NCBI GenBank assembly: GCA_003112755.1
Contig: BFBT01000001.1
Coordinates: 1,178,001 to 1,242,000 of the forward strand
Direction of reading: 5' to 3'
DNA from: Lawsonibacter asaccharolyticus
GTDB lineage: Bacteria; Bacillota; Clostridia; Oscillospirales; Oscillospiraceae
DNA length: 64,000 nucleotides
The position numbers and the translations under genes were made by a program. Of the stretch, positions 54,372 through 63,752 are shown piece by piece. Positions within the stretch are counted from its first letter, which is position 1; every line of letters begins with the position of its first letter. The notes beneath the pieces were generated by a model that saw only the letters and a list, made by a program, of their open reading frames with translations, did no database searches and was not told where the DNA came from.

Positions 54372-55473
54372 AAAACTTTCCCTGCTGCTGGCGCTTACGC
54401 TTCTTGTAAGTGTCAGCGCATTACCTGTAACGGCTCATGCCGGCGGTTCCAAAGACACCACACCGCCAACGCTGACTGCTTCCCTGGAGGGCGATGCCCT
54501 GAAAATAGAAAGCAGTGACGATCTATCCGGCGTGGAGGCGGTCTTTGTTGATGAAAACCGTATCAACTCCCTCACCGATGGGAAAGCGTCGGTTGCACTA
54601 AAAGATTATGCAGGAACAGAAAAACAGGTAAGCATATACGCAAAAGATTATGCCGGCAACCGTTCTGATGTGGTAAAGCTGGATAATCCGTATTACAAAG
54701 AACCGGCTCCTGAAAAGAAACCTGCTGCGGCAGCACCCCAGAGTCCGTCCGGTACACAGACAAAACCGCCTAAGGAAGAAAAACCTTCCGGCTCAAACGC
54801 TGCAACCCCTTCCGGCGGCGGAAATTCTTCCGGTTCAGATAACAGTACCGGACAGCAGGAAAATACTTCTGCGATCCCGGAAGGTGCATTTACCCCGGAA
54901 GGCACCGGAACGGTACAGGACAATATCAGCGGTACGGATGGGGAAAAACAGTTTTACACCATCACTACGGACGCGGGCAATGTCTTTTATCTGGTGATCG
55001 ACGGGAAACGGGAAGATAACAATGTCTACTTCTTAAACGGCGTCACAGAGTCCGACCTGATGGCGCTTGCAGAAAAGAACAATGGCAGCATGAGCATGAT
55101 TCCCCAGGAAGAAAGCTGCAACTGCACCGAAAAATGTGAGGCAGGAAAAGTCAATACCGGCTGTCCGGTCTGCAAAAATGACTTGAGTGGCTGCAAAGGA
55201 AAAGAAAAGCCGACGGAAACCGAAAAACCGGCTGAACCGGAAAAGCCGAAGAAAGAGACCGGCAGTGTCGGCACGATCCTGTTTATCCTTGCTGCCTTAC
55301 TTGCGGTCGGCGGGATCGGTTACTATGTAAAAATCGTGCGTCCGAAACAGCAGGTCGAGGACGATGCGGAATTTGAGGATGACGGTTATGGAGAAGGCTT
55401 TGACCCGGATGAGGCATACGGGGAACCGGAATATCTTTCCGAGGATGATTTTGACGACAAGGACAGCAAATAA
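54361..55473 (+). CDS. DUF4366-type surface protein (CD1107-like)
   Basis: 370 residues from ATG 54361 (AAGGAGG 6 bases upstream, overlapping the previous stop). Signal peptide ends near PVTAHAGG. About 130 residues of Ig-like fold (LTASLEGDALKIESSDDLSG) precede a Pro/Gly/Ser linker. The conserved DUF4366 core contains GEKQFYTITTDAGNVFYLVI, DGKREDNNVYFLNGVTESDL and a Cys cluster (CNCTEKCEAG, GCPVCKNDLSGC). A transmembrane helix (about 302-320) and an acidic tail follow. It is probably a conjugation-channel surface component; the biochemical role is unknown. Confidence 0.82.
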   Translation: MRLKKLSLLLALTLLVSVSALPVTAHAGGSKDTTPPTLTASLEGDALKIESSDDLSGVEAVFVDENRINSLTDGKASVALKDYAGTEKQVSIYAKDYAGNRSDVVKLDNPYYKEPAPEKKPAAAAPQSPSGTQTKPPKEEKPSGSNAATPSGGGNSSGSDNSTGQQENTSAIPEGAFTPEGTGTVQDNISGTDGEKQFYTITTDAGNVFYLVIDGKREDNNVYFLNGVTESDLMALAEKNNGSMSMIPQEESCNCTEKCEAGKVNTGCPVCKNDLSGCKGKEKPTETEKPAEPEKPKKETGSVGTILFILAALLAVGGIGYYVKIVRPKQQVEDDAEFEDDGYGEGFDPDEAYGEPEYLSEDDFDDKDSK

Positions 55474-55512
55474 GGCTGTCCTTTTAGATTTTATGAAAGT
55501 GAGGATTTTTTC

Positions 55513-58500
55513 ATGGAACATATCATAACCAGGCGCCGCGGCTTTCGCAAGCTGTTGGCGTTTTTGCTTTGTATGGCAAGCATTTTGGGGCTTCTTCCGG
55601 CTCAGGCTTTTGCCATGTCTGTCGGACAGACGGCAAGCTCCTGGCTGGGCGACCAGTATGTGGGCTCTGATGGAAACCACTACCGTGCCCCGGCACCTTA
55701 CACCTATCTTGCCTACCATGCAGACGGAACCATCGACGTACACACCAGTTCCGGGGGCAATGCTTACCGGCATTATATGCTGACGGATTCTGACGGGATC
55801 AGCCACCAGGTTTACTGTGTGGAGAGCGGGATTCCTTACCATACTTCGGAAAATACCTATGTTTCGGAAAGCGGGACCAACAGCCAATACCTGAACCTGC
55901 TTCCTGCCGAGGCAAGGAGGGGGATCACCCTGACTGCGATCTATGGCTGGAAACCCGGTGCGGCGCTCCCTGTTTCCGGAATCAACGAGGATGACTATAA
56001 GATGGCAACCCAGATCATCCTTTGGGAATACCAGCAGCAACTTAGAAGCGATCCGTACAGCCGCCACGGAAACGGCCACGCAGATGCCGACCAGTATTTC
56101 AGCGTGATCGCCGGACGACCGGCAGAAAAAGCCTATGACTGGATTCTTGCACAGGTCGCTTCCCATTCCACAGTACCTTCCTTTACTTCTTCTAAGAAAA
56201 GCGAAGCACCGGAACTGGAACTGAAATGGGATGTAGAAAAAAAGGTCTATACCCTGACGGTCACAGATACCAACAACTTGAAGATCGATCTGGAGGCTTT
56301 GAAAGGCAGCGGCGTTTCTGTGACAAGAAACGGAAATGAATACACCTTTACCAGCAGGCAGATGATGATGGACCCGGTGCTGTTTGAATTCCGAAAGAAT
56401 ATCCCGGTGGCAAATGACATGCTGATCTGGGGCAGACCAGGCTACCAGACCATGATGACCGGCGCCAGCGATCCGGTTTCCTTCTTTGTAAAGATCAAAA
56501 CGGAAACTTACGGTACTGCAAAACTTGTCAAGACCAGTGAGGACGGCATTGTTTCCGGTATCACCTTCCATATTTCTGGTACGGACATTTTGGGAAATGA
56601 AGTCAATGAGGAAGTCACGACCGGAGAAAACGGCCAGATTGAAAAGAAGCTCCTGCCGGGAACCTATCTGGTAAAAGAGCTGCCGGTGGACCGCTATGTG
56701 ACCCCTTCCGCACAGTACGTGACCATTGAAAGCGGGCAAACTTCTTCGGTACATTTCAGCAATATCCTGAAGAAGTTCCGCGTCCATGTGGTAAAGAGCG
56801 ACGCTGATACCGGAAATGCCCAGGGGGACGCCACGCTTGCAGGGGCGACCTATGGGATCTTCCGTGATGGCGAACTGATCGACACTTATACTACCGGGCC
56901 GGATGGCAGCTTTATGACTCGCTATTATGTGTGCGGGGATAGCTGGACGATCCGGGAGATCGAACCGAGCACCGGGTATCTTCTGAATGAAACCGTTTAT
57001 GAAGTGGGTGCATCCCCTTCCCTGTATGAAGTGGAACTCAATACCACAGAAAATCAGGTGACGGAAACGGTTATTTACGGAAATATCCAGCTTGTCAAGC
57101 ACACCGATGACCTGGACCCGGATGTGCCTGAGGGCGAAAATACCGACGATCCCAATGCCGGTATCATCGAACGCCCGGAAGCAGGCGCAGTCTTTGAAAT
57201 TTACTTAAAGGCAGCCGGAAGCTATGACGCGGCAAAGGAAAGTGAACGCGACCTTCTTACCACGGATGCGGATGGTTTTGCTTCCAGTAAACCGCTTCCG
57301 TATGGGCATTATACGGTCCATCAGATCGCAGGCGAGGAAGGCAAAGCCTTTGTCCCGGACTTTACGGTATTCATTTCCTCTGACGGAAAGACTTGCAGCT
57401 ATATCCTGAACAACCGCACCATCACAGCCCGTCTGAAAGTTGAAAAATGTGACGCAGAGACCGGAAAGATTATCCCTGTGACCGGAACCGGTTTTCAGAT
57501 CAAGGATCTTTCCACCGGGGAATTTATCACCCAGACCGTCTACTATCCGAACCCGGAAACACTGGATACCTTCTATGTTTCTGACGAGGGCTGGCTGATG
57601 CTGCCGGAGCCTTTGGCCGCCGGGGATTATGAACTTTATGAGGTAGCTGCTCCTTACGGCTATGTGCTTTCCGACCAGCCGGTACCGTTTACCATTGACG
57701 GCAGCGAGGCGGTTGTGACGGTCACGCAGTACAATATGCCGCAGAAAGGCCAGCTTACCATCACAAAGACCGGAGAAGTATTTGCTTCTGTCCAGGAAAA
57801 CGACGGACTGTACCAACCGGTATATGAGGTTGCCGGACTTCCCGGAGCGGTCTATGACGTGATCGCAGATGAAGATATTTATACCGGTGACGGTACCTTG
57901 CGGGCAGCAAAAGATACGGTTGTGGAAACACTTACGACCGGCGAGGACGGTTCAGCAAAAAGCGGGCTCCTTTATCTCGGCCGTTACCGGCTGGAGGAAC
58001 GTCAGGCTCCTTCCGGCTGTGTGCTGAATCCTCAACCGGAATATGTGGAACTGACCTATGCGGGTGAGACCGTAGAGGTTACACAGACAGCGGCCGGTCT
58101 TTATGACGAACGCCAGAAAGTGGATGTCACACTTTTCAAGGCAATGGAGACCGATGACCTGTTCGGTCTTGGCATGAACGAGGAATATAAGGATATTTCC
58201 TTTGGACTTTATGCTTCCGCAGACCTGACGGCGGCAGATGGCAGCGTGATCCCGGCAGGTGGACTTCTGGAAGTGGTCTCTGTTTCGTCTGAGGAATCCG
58301 GCGGTTACAGCGCTTCCTTCGCTTCCGACCTGCCTTTTGGCAGCTATTATGTCAAGGAACGCACAACCAACGGCGCCTATATCCTTTCGGATCAGGAATA
58401 TCCGGTTGTCTTTGAGTATGCTGGTCAGGAAACCGCCCTGGTACAGATCCTTGTCAATGAAGGCGAGGCTGTTTCCAATGAACTTCTCCGTGGGCGTGTA

Positions 58501-60423
58501 GACGGTGTAAAAGTCGGGGAAAACCCGGAAGGCGGCGAGGATGTCACGCTTGCCGGTGCGCTCATGGGTCTGTTTAGACCTGATACCGAAGAATTTACTG
58601 AAGAAAATGCGCTGCTTACTGCTATTACCGGAAAAGACGGCAGTTTTTCCTTTGAGAACATTCCTTACGGACACTGGATCGTCAAGGAGATCTCTGCCCC
58701 TGACCTTTATACGGTAAGCCCGCAGCAGCACCATGTATATATCGGTGCAGACGGACAGCATATCGAGATCCGTGTGGAAAACACCCTGATCCGCGGCAGT
58801 GTTCAGGTAACCAAAACCGAAGCTGTGGAGGAACCTTCCCCTGTGGAAAAGGAGGATAAGAAAGACAAGAATTCTTTCCTGCGCTTCCTGTCCGGTGCAG
58901 TGTTTGACCTGTATGCGGATTCCAACGCCAACCAGGAATATGATCCTGACGATCAAAAGATCGGTACGCTGAAAGAAACCGATGCAGGCTATCATACAGC
59001 GGAAAACCTTCTGGCTGGCGGCTACTTTATCAAAGAAAGCAAAGCGCCGGAGGGCTATCAGCCTGATCCAAACGCTTACTATTTCTCCATCACAGAAGAT
59101 GGACAGATTGCAGTTGTGGAGAATGGAGAAGCCGGGCACGGATTTACCAATGAGGCTTACCGCGGCAACTTAAAGATCACAAAGGATTCCAGCGACGGGC
59201 GCAAAGATGGTTTTGCCATCGAAGTTAAGAGTGCGGACGGCTCCTACTGCGAGACATTCACCACTCCAAAATCCGGCGTGATTGAAGTTAAGGGCCTTCG
59301 TGTCGGTATTTATACCGTAACAGAAGTTGCAAACCGGGCAAGCAAGGATTACATCATTCCTGATGCCGCTACGGTGGAGATTAAGGCAGATCAGACATCT
59401 ACAGTCCAGTTCTTTAATGAAAAACCGGAAAAGCCGGATAACCCAAAGAACCCGGAAAAGCCTTCTGTTCCCTCCAATCCTTCCACCCCTCAAAAGCCGG
59501 TACCGCAGACCGGGGATGATCCGTATATTTTCCTGTATGGCGGACTGCTGGCAGCCGTACTGATCGGCGGCAGCGTATTTGCTGTGTATTATTTCAAAAA
59601 GGGAAAATACAGCAGGACTTCCCCGAAAAGAACGGCTGTCGGGGTTTCTGTCCTTTCACTCTGCGTTCTGGTGGCTCTTGGCAGCGGTTTTTTGGTGTTC
59701 CGTGACTTGAACCAGTATGCTGAGAGTAAAGATGCCTATCGAGATCTTGCCGGATATGTGGAAGTACCGGAGCAGACAGCTTCCCCGGAGTCGGCACCCG
59801 ATCCGACAGAACCAAAACGGGACGATGCCGATATTGTCCTGCCTTCGGTAGACTTTGAAACGCTCCGTGAAAATGGACCGGACATCATCGGATGGCTTTC
59901 CCTTCCTGATACGGTGCTCAATTATCCGGTAACGCAGACCGACAACAACGAATATTACCTGAACCATCTTTATGACGGAACCTATAACAAGGTTGGCTGC
60001 CTGTTTGCCGATTATGAAAACCGGGCAGATTTTTCAGACCGCAATACGATCATTTATGGTCATAATATGCGGGATGGTTCCATGTTTGCGCTGCTGAACC
60101 GGTACGATGAACAAAGTTACTTTGATGCTCACAGGCAGATGTATCTCGTTACTCCGAAGGGTGGTTATGTCATGGAGATCTTTGCGGCTTTTGCAGCAAA
60201 GCCGGAAGAATCCGGCAGTGAAACTTCTCCCTGGCAGCTTTCCTGGAAGGACGACGGTGCTTATACTACCTGGCTTACAGCTATGAAGGAACGTTCTGCG
60301 GTGGAAAGTGATGTGACTGTGACCTGCAGCGATAAGGTACTGACCCTTTCTACCTGTACGCCGGGCGGCACAGGACGCTTCCTTGTCATGGGAAAACTCG
60401 TGAAAGTAGATAACGAAATATAG
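55513..60423 (+). CDS. Thioester/Cna-B adhesin fused to class B sortase
   Basis: 1636 residues. The signal peptide (to about 36) is followed by a thioester domain with the Cys in HQVYCVESG and Gln in MATQIILWEYQQ. About eight Cna-B/SpaA-like isopeptide repeats occupy 330-1290 (repeated ITKTGEV, GLYxVKE, YTVTEVA motifs). VPQTG (about 1329) and a transmembrane helix would normally end such an adhesin. Here the frame continues through a second helix (about 1376-1396) into a sortase B domain: His in IIYGHNMRDGSMF (about 1515), Cys in LTLSTCTPGG (about 1614), Arg in GRFLVMG (about 1622). Both halves look functional. Confidence 0.87.
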   Translation: MEHIITRRRGFRKLLAFLLCMASILGLLPAQAFAMSVGQTASSWLGDQYVGSDGNHYRAPAPYTYLAYHADGTIDVHTSSGGNAYRHYMLTDSDGISHQVYCVESGIPYHTSENTYVSESGTNSQYLNLLPAEARRGITLTAIYGWKPGAALPVSGINEDDYKMATQIILWEYQQQLRSDPYSRHGNGHADADQYFSVIAGRPAEKAYDWILAQVASHSTVPSFTSSKKSEAPELELKWDVEKKVYTLTVTDTNNLKIDLEALKGSGVSVTRNGNEYTFTSRQMMMDPVLFEFRKNIPVANDMLIWGRPGYQTMMTGASDPVSFFVKIKTETYGTAKLVKTSEDGIVSGITFHISGTDILGNEVNEEVTTGENGQIEKKLLPGTYLVKELPVDRYVTPSAQYVTIESGQTSSVHFSNILKKFRVHVVKSDADTGNAQGDATLAGATYGIFRDGELIDTYTTGPDGSFMTRYYVCGDSWTIREIEPSTGYLLNETVYEVGASPSLYEVELNTTENQVTETVIYGNIQLVKHTDDLDPDVPEGENTDDPNAGIIERPEAGAVFEIYLKAAGSYDAAKESERDLLTTDADGFASSKPLPYGHYTVHQIAGEEGKAFVPDFTVFISSDGKTCSYILNNRTITARLKVEKCDAETGKIIPVTGTGFQIKDLSTGEFITQTVYYPNPETLDTFYVSDEGWLMLPEPLAAGDYELYEVAAPYGYVLSDQPVPFTIDGSEAVVTVTQYNMPQKGQLTITKTGEVFASVQENDGLYQPVYEVAGLPGAVYDVIADEDIYTGDGTLRAAKDTVVETLTTGEDGSAKSGLLYLGRYRLEERQAPSGCVLNPQPEYVELTYAGETVEVTQTAAGLYDERQKVDVTLFKAMETDDLFGLGMNEEYKDISFGLYASADLTAADGSVIPAGGLLEVVSVSSEESGGYSASFASDLPFGSYYVKERTTNGAYILSDQEYPVVFEYAGQETALVQILVNEGEAVSNELLRGRVDGVKVGENPEGGEDVTLAGALMGLFRPDTEEFTEENALLTAITGKDGSFSFENIPYGHWIVKEISAPDLYTVSPQQHHVYIGADGQHIEIRVENTLIRGSVQVTKTEAVEEPSPVEKEDKKDKNSFLRFLSGAVFDLYADSNANQEYDPDDQKIGTLKETDAGYHTAENLLAGGYFIKESKAPEGYQPDPNAYYFSITEDGQIAVVENGEAGHGFTNEAYRGNLKITKDSSDGRKDGFAIEVKSADGSYCETFTTPKSGVIEVKGLRVGIYTVTEVANRASKDYIIPDAATVEIKADQTSTVQFFNEKPEKPDNPKNPEKPSVPSNPSTPQKPVPQTGDDPYIFLYGGLLAAVLIGGSVFAVYYFKKGKYSRTSPKRTAVGVSVLSLCVLVALGSGFLVFRDLNQYAESKDAYRDLAGYVEVPEQTASPESAPDPTEPKRDDADIVLPSVDFETLRENGPDIIGWLSLPDTVLNYPVTQTDNNEYYLNHLYDGTYNKVGCLFADYENRADFSDRNTIIYGHNMRDGSMFALLNRYDEQSYFDAHRQMYLVTPKGGYVMEIFAAFAAKPEESGSETSPWQLSWKDDGAYTTWLTAMKERSAVESDVTVTCSDKVLTLSTCTPGGTGRFLVMGKLVKVDNEI

Positions 60424-60432
60424 ATTTTAGAC

Positions 60433-60458
60433 GGTGCGGGGGCAAAAGCTCCCGCACC
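60433..60458 (+). terminator. Hairpin after the adhesin-sortase gene
   Basis: GGTGCGGG and CCCGCACC arms lie 10 bp past the stop. No U-run is present, so it may attenuate rather than stop transcription. Confidence 0.5.
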
Positions 60459-60485
60459 TGCTGTTTACAAGGAGGATTTTATTTT

Positions 60486-60968
60486 ATGGTAAATACCATT
60501 ATTTCCATTCCCGGCTATGTCCATCTTTACCGCTCACTTTTGCGGTTTTACGACATGCCGGAAAATGAAGTCCGGGAAATGCTCTATCTTCTGAATACGG
60601 CAAACCTGGACTGCTACGAGTATTATCACCCGGACCGCAGTGTGATCCAGAGCGGACCGGTCGCTTTTTGTGGATGGCTGGAAACGAAAGACTGCCGCCC
60701 TTACCGCACAGAGGTACAGCTTTACAAATCGCTGCTGTTTTTGAAGCGCAGTATTGACCGTGACCTGATCGTATCAGCTCAGAGGGAGGCTCTGCAAACC
60801 CTGCGCTGTATTATCTCCAATCTGGAATACCGCTTTTATAAAGCCTATGGCATGGAGATCGAGGACAAACGCACGGTCTATGGAGAATGTACCTACCGGC
60901 TGGTTCCCAGGGAGGACGAACCCAGCGTGTGCCTGATGCACGACTGGATCTACCTGCCGAGTGCTTAA
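60486..60968 (+). CDS. Conserved ICE protein of unknown function
   Basis: 160 residues with no signal or membrane segment. Mixed aromatic and charged sequence (YVHLYRSLLRFYDMPENEVR, RPYRTEVQLYKSLLFLKRSI, VPREDEPSVCLMHDWIYLPS). GGAGGATTTTATTTT precedes the ATG. Family not recognised. Its place after the adhesin and before the regulator suggests a cytoplasmic element-encoded function. Confidence 0.6.
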   Translation: MVNTIISIPGYVHLYRSLLRFYDMPENEVREMLYLLNTANLDCYEYYHPDRSVIQSGPVAFCGWLETKDCRPYRTEVQLYKSLLFLKRSIDRDLIVSAQREALQTLRCIISNLEYRFYKAYGMEIEDKRTVYGECTYRLVPREDEPSVCLMHDWIYLPSA

Positions 60969-61022
60969 AATGTCCCGAATAATACACAATATTCGGGACA
61001 AAAGCTATCTCTGGATTATTTT

Positions 61023-61215
61023 ATCGTGTCATTTATCGTGTCAATCGTATCATGCTTTGGTTAGAAAAACACAAGTTTCTAACACAATCCTTTCAAAATT
61101 TATGAACTTGTAGGAACTATCACGTAATTATTTCTTGAGTTTGCGGGTACAATGAGAATATCGTGTCATAATCGAATCATAATCGTGTCAGGTTTATTGA
61201 CATGATTGACACGAT
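61023..61215. promoter_or_regulatory. Iteron array, candidate operator for the AlbA_2 regulator
   Basis: ATCGTGTCA occurs at 61023-61031, 61035-61043, 61160-61168 and 61182-61190. Variants ATCGTATCA (61044-61052) and ATCGAATCA (61171-61179) and an inverted TGACACGAT (61207-61215) are also present. They cluster in two groups about 110 bp apart in a 290-bp gene-free gap, the second ending just before the promoter and start of the regulator gene. Confidence 0.6.
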
Positions 61216-61259
61216 TTGATATGATAGACTTACAAATTTGAAATAAAGGAGATGGCACT

Positions 61260-62606
61260 ATGCTTTTTCGGGAAAGCGAAACCGTAGAACTGAAAGAAGT
61301 TGTGGTAGACGACATAAAAAAAGAAATCATTGCTTTTGCAAACTGTGATGGCGGAAAACTGTATATAGGGGTCAGGGACGATGGCACGGTTATCGGATTG
61401 GATAATGCGGATAGTGTTTCCCTTCAAATCAGCAATATGGTAAGGGATGCGATCAAACCGGATATAACCATGTTTCTGCATTATGAAACCATCATGGAAA
61501 ATGGGAAAAATATTGTTGCTGTAGATATTCAGCGTGGAACGGATCGCCCCTATTACCTTGCCAAAAAAGGAATGCGGCCGGAAGGTGTGTATGTCCGGCA
61601 GGGATATTCTTCTGTTCCGGCGACTGATACGGCAATCCGGCGCATGATAAAGGAAACAGACGGAGATCGTTTTGAAGCGATGCGCTGCTTAAACCAGGAC
61701 CTTACATTTGAAGCAACAAAAAAAGAATTTGAACTTCGGAAAACTGACTTTGGATCACAGCAGATGCGTACTTTGAAATTGATCGATCAGGATGGGCTAT
61801 ACAGTAACCTAGCGCTGCTTCTGTCAGACCAATGCGTCCATACCATTAAAGTTGCGGTCTTTCAGGGAACGGACCAGACCATTTTCAAGGATCGTCGGGA
61901 GTTTACCGGATCGCTGATGCAGCAGATGAACGAAGTATATGATTTTATTGACTTCCGCAATCAGACCCGTGCAACCATAGAAAAACTATACCGGGTTGAT
62001 GTCAGGGATTACCCGGAAGTCGCTGTCAGAGAAGCATTGCTGAATCTGCTGGTTCACCGTGACTATTCTTTTAGTGCCAGTGCTTTTATCAGTATTTATG
62101 AGGATCGGATTGAGTTTGTATCTATCGGAGGGCTGATGCCAGGCATAGAGCTAGAGGATGTTATGGTTGGCATTTCTGTGTGCAGAAATCAGGATCTTGC
62201 GAATGTATTTTACCGATTGCACTTAATTGAGGCGTATGGAACCGGAATGGGCAAAATTATGAAGGCATACGAAAGTATGCAGGTAAAGCCTGTGATTGAA
62301 ACCACGAAAAATGCCTTTAAGATCATATTGCCTAATATTAACGCAAAATACGAAACAGAAAATGCAACTGTAAAAACGAAATCCGGCACACCGGTTACGG
62401 TTCATACTGAAAAAGAGCTAAGTGACGAAGAAGAAAAAATATTGGAATATGCCAGAAAACATGGTGCAATTACAAGAAATGATGTGATAGGATTGCTTGA
62501 AGTAAGCGCTTCTACTGCCGCCAGAGTGATCCGAAAAATGGTAAAAACTAACTTGTTAGAACAGAAAGGAAAAGCACGAAACACCCATTATACCATTGCA
62601 GAATAA
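61260..62606 (+). CDS. AlbA_2 (Schlafen-like) transcriptional regulator
   Basis: 448 residues. The N-terminal AlbA_2 domain (about 1-125) is marked by ESETVELKEVVVDDIKKEII, AFANCDGGKLYIGVRDDGTV and GVYVRQGYSSVPA. The central part is HATPase-like (EVAVREALLNLLVHRDYSFS, IEAYGTGMGKIMKAYE, about 245-340). The C-terminus is a winged helix (GAITRNDVIGLLEVSASTAA, about 395-445). The ATG follows AAAGGAG. Proteins of this type act as regulators or defence-like factors; control of its own iteron-bearing promoter is inferred. Confidence 0.8.
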   Translation: MLFRESETVELKEVVVDDIKKEIIAFANCDGGKLYIGVRDDGTVIGLDNADSVSLQISNMVRDAIKPDITMFLHYETIMENGKNIVAVDIQRGTDRPYYLAKKGMRPEGVYVRQGYSSVPATDTAIRRMIKETDGDRFEAMRCLNQDLTFEATKKEFELRKTDFGSQQMRTLKLIDQDGLYSNLALLLSDQCVHTIKVAVFQGTDQTIFKDRREFTGSLMQQMNEVYDFIDFRNQTRATIEKLYRVDVRDYPEVAVREALLNLLVHRDYSFSASAFISIYEDRIEFVSIGGLMPGIELEDVMVGISVCRNQDLANVFYRLHLIEAYGTGMGKIMKAYESMQVKPVIETTKNAFKIILPNINAKYETENATVKTKSGTPVTVHTEKELSDEEEKILEYARKHGAITRNDVIGLLEVSASTAARVIRKMVKTNLLEQKGKARNTHYTIAE

Positions 62607-62671
62607 ATAATTAAGCCAGACAGCCGATCGGAGAAATCCAGTCGGCTGTTTTCAGTTAGGAGGGATGCCAT

Positions 62672-62989
62672 ATTACACAAAATGAAGTCAATGCCGTTTT
62701 TGACGAACAGGTACGGCTCTGTGCTGATACCTTGAAACGGAAAACCAAAGAATACACCGGGGATGACCCGGACCGGCTGGGTGCATTTAAGGCAGCGGCA
62801 GCTTTACAGCATACAACGCCCCAGCGTGCCCTTGTCGGTATGCTGGCAAAGCATATTGTTTCTCTGTACGATATGTGCTTTGCCGAAGAAGTGGTTTATC
62901 CGATGGACACATGGGACGAAAAGATCACAGACAGTCTTAACTATCTGTTCTTACTGAAAGCGATTGTAAAGGAGGGACATACCAATTAA
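62672..62989 (+). CDS. Small ICE protein, probable AUU start
   Basis: 105 residues if read from ATT 62672, which has AGGAGGG 7 bases upstream; a TAG stop just before it rules out a longer frame. From there it reads ITQNEVNAVFDEQVRLCADT then LKRKTKEYTGDDPDRLGAFK, with a C-terminal helix LNYLFLLKAIVKEG. The first ordinary start (TTG 62732) would lose a conserved-looking N-terminus and has no ribosome site. Family not recognised, but similar small proteins with KEYTGDDPDRL occur with nucleotide genes on ICEs. Confidence 0.65.
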   Translation: MTQNEVNAVFDEQVRLCADTLKRKTKEYTGDDPDRLGAFKAAAALQHTTPQRALVGMLAKHIVSLYDMCFAEEVVYPMDTWDEKITDSLNYLFLLKAIVKEGHTN

Positions 62990-63752
62990 ACAGATTGAAG
63001 TAAAAATTTTGAACTGCCAGGCGGTAGCGGAAGCAGAAAAAAACATGGTCTTTGCGGCAAGGCTTACCCAGCAGGGACATAAGATTGCCTCAATGGACGA
63101 CCTGATGGAGCTCTACGAAAAATCATTCAGCGTTCAGACAGTAGCAGCTATGGGGGCGCTTCCCCATCCTACCATCCAGAAATTTGCGGTGATCACGGTA
63201 GCCATTGTCGGCGCCAGCAGGCGTTTTCTGGCACAGATCACCCGCCATCAGAACGAAGTAAAATTTATGAGTGCATCGCTGCAGTACAGCAACTATACGG
63301 GACAGGCGGATTTCGCTGTCCCGTATTCTATTATGACGGCTCCGGCTGTGGCACAGGAGCTGTACTTAAAAAGCTGTAATGAAAGCATGAAATGTTATGA
63401 AGCCCTGTGCACTGCCGGAAGCGGGCACGATGCGGCCGGATATGCCACGCCCCAGGGATTGCGGAATGTGCTGCTCATCAGCGCCACCCCTTATCAGTGG
63501 AAACATATCATCAGCCAGCGGGTATGCCGGAGAAATACAGATGAAACAAGGATCGTGCTGCTAAAGGTCTGGAAAGAACTTTATGAACTAAGCCCTGCTT
63601 TGTTTGCCCCATCACTGACCGGGCCTTTTTGTCAGATGGATCGATGTCTGGAAGGTAAAATGACCTGCGGACGAAAACTGCAGGCAGATATGACGCCGGA
63701 GGATATTTTAGAAAAAGACTATCCTGCTCTTTGGGAAGGAGGCTGCCGATGA
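62985..63752 (+). CDS. thyX: ThyX-like flavin-dependent thymidylate synthase, probable AUU start
   Basis: 255 residues from ATT 62985 (GGAGGG 8 bases upstream), overlapping the previous stop by 5 bp; the ordinary start at 63009 has no ribosome site. The N-terminus IKQIEVKILNCQAVAEAEKN fits the family's first strand. The ThyX motif region reads ITRHQNEVKFMSASLQYSNY in place of the classical RHRxxSxNxxSxR, and the late substrate block has QWKHIISQRVCRRNTDETRI. It would methylate dUMP using FAD. The motif variants may alter activity. Confidence 0.78.
   Translation: MKQIEVKILNCQAVAEAEKNMVFAARLTQQGHKIASMDDLMELYEKSFSVQTVAAMGALPHPTIQKFAVITVAIVGASRRFLAQITRHQNEVKFMSASLQYSNYTGQADFAVPYSIMTAPAVAQELYLKSCNESMKCYEALCTAGSGHDAAGYATPQGLRNVLLISATPYQWKHIISQRVCRRNTDETRIVLLKVWKELYELSPALFAPSLTGPFCQMDRCLEGKMTCGRKLQADMTPEDILEKDYPALWEGGCR

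Noticed and set aside
55297..57102. Long minus-strand frame under the adhesin and DUF4366 genes
   Set aside because: Antisense to repetitive Cna-B coding sequence; no start signals or domain features.
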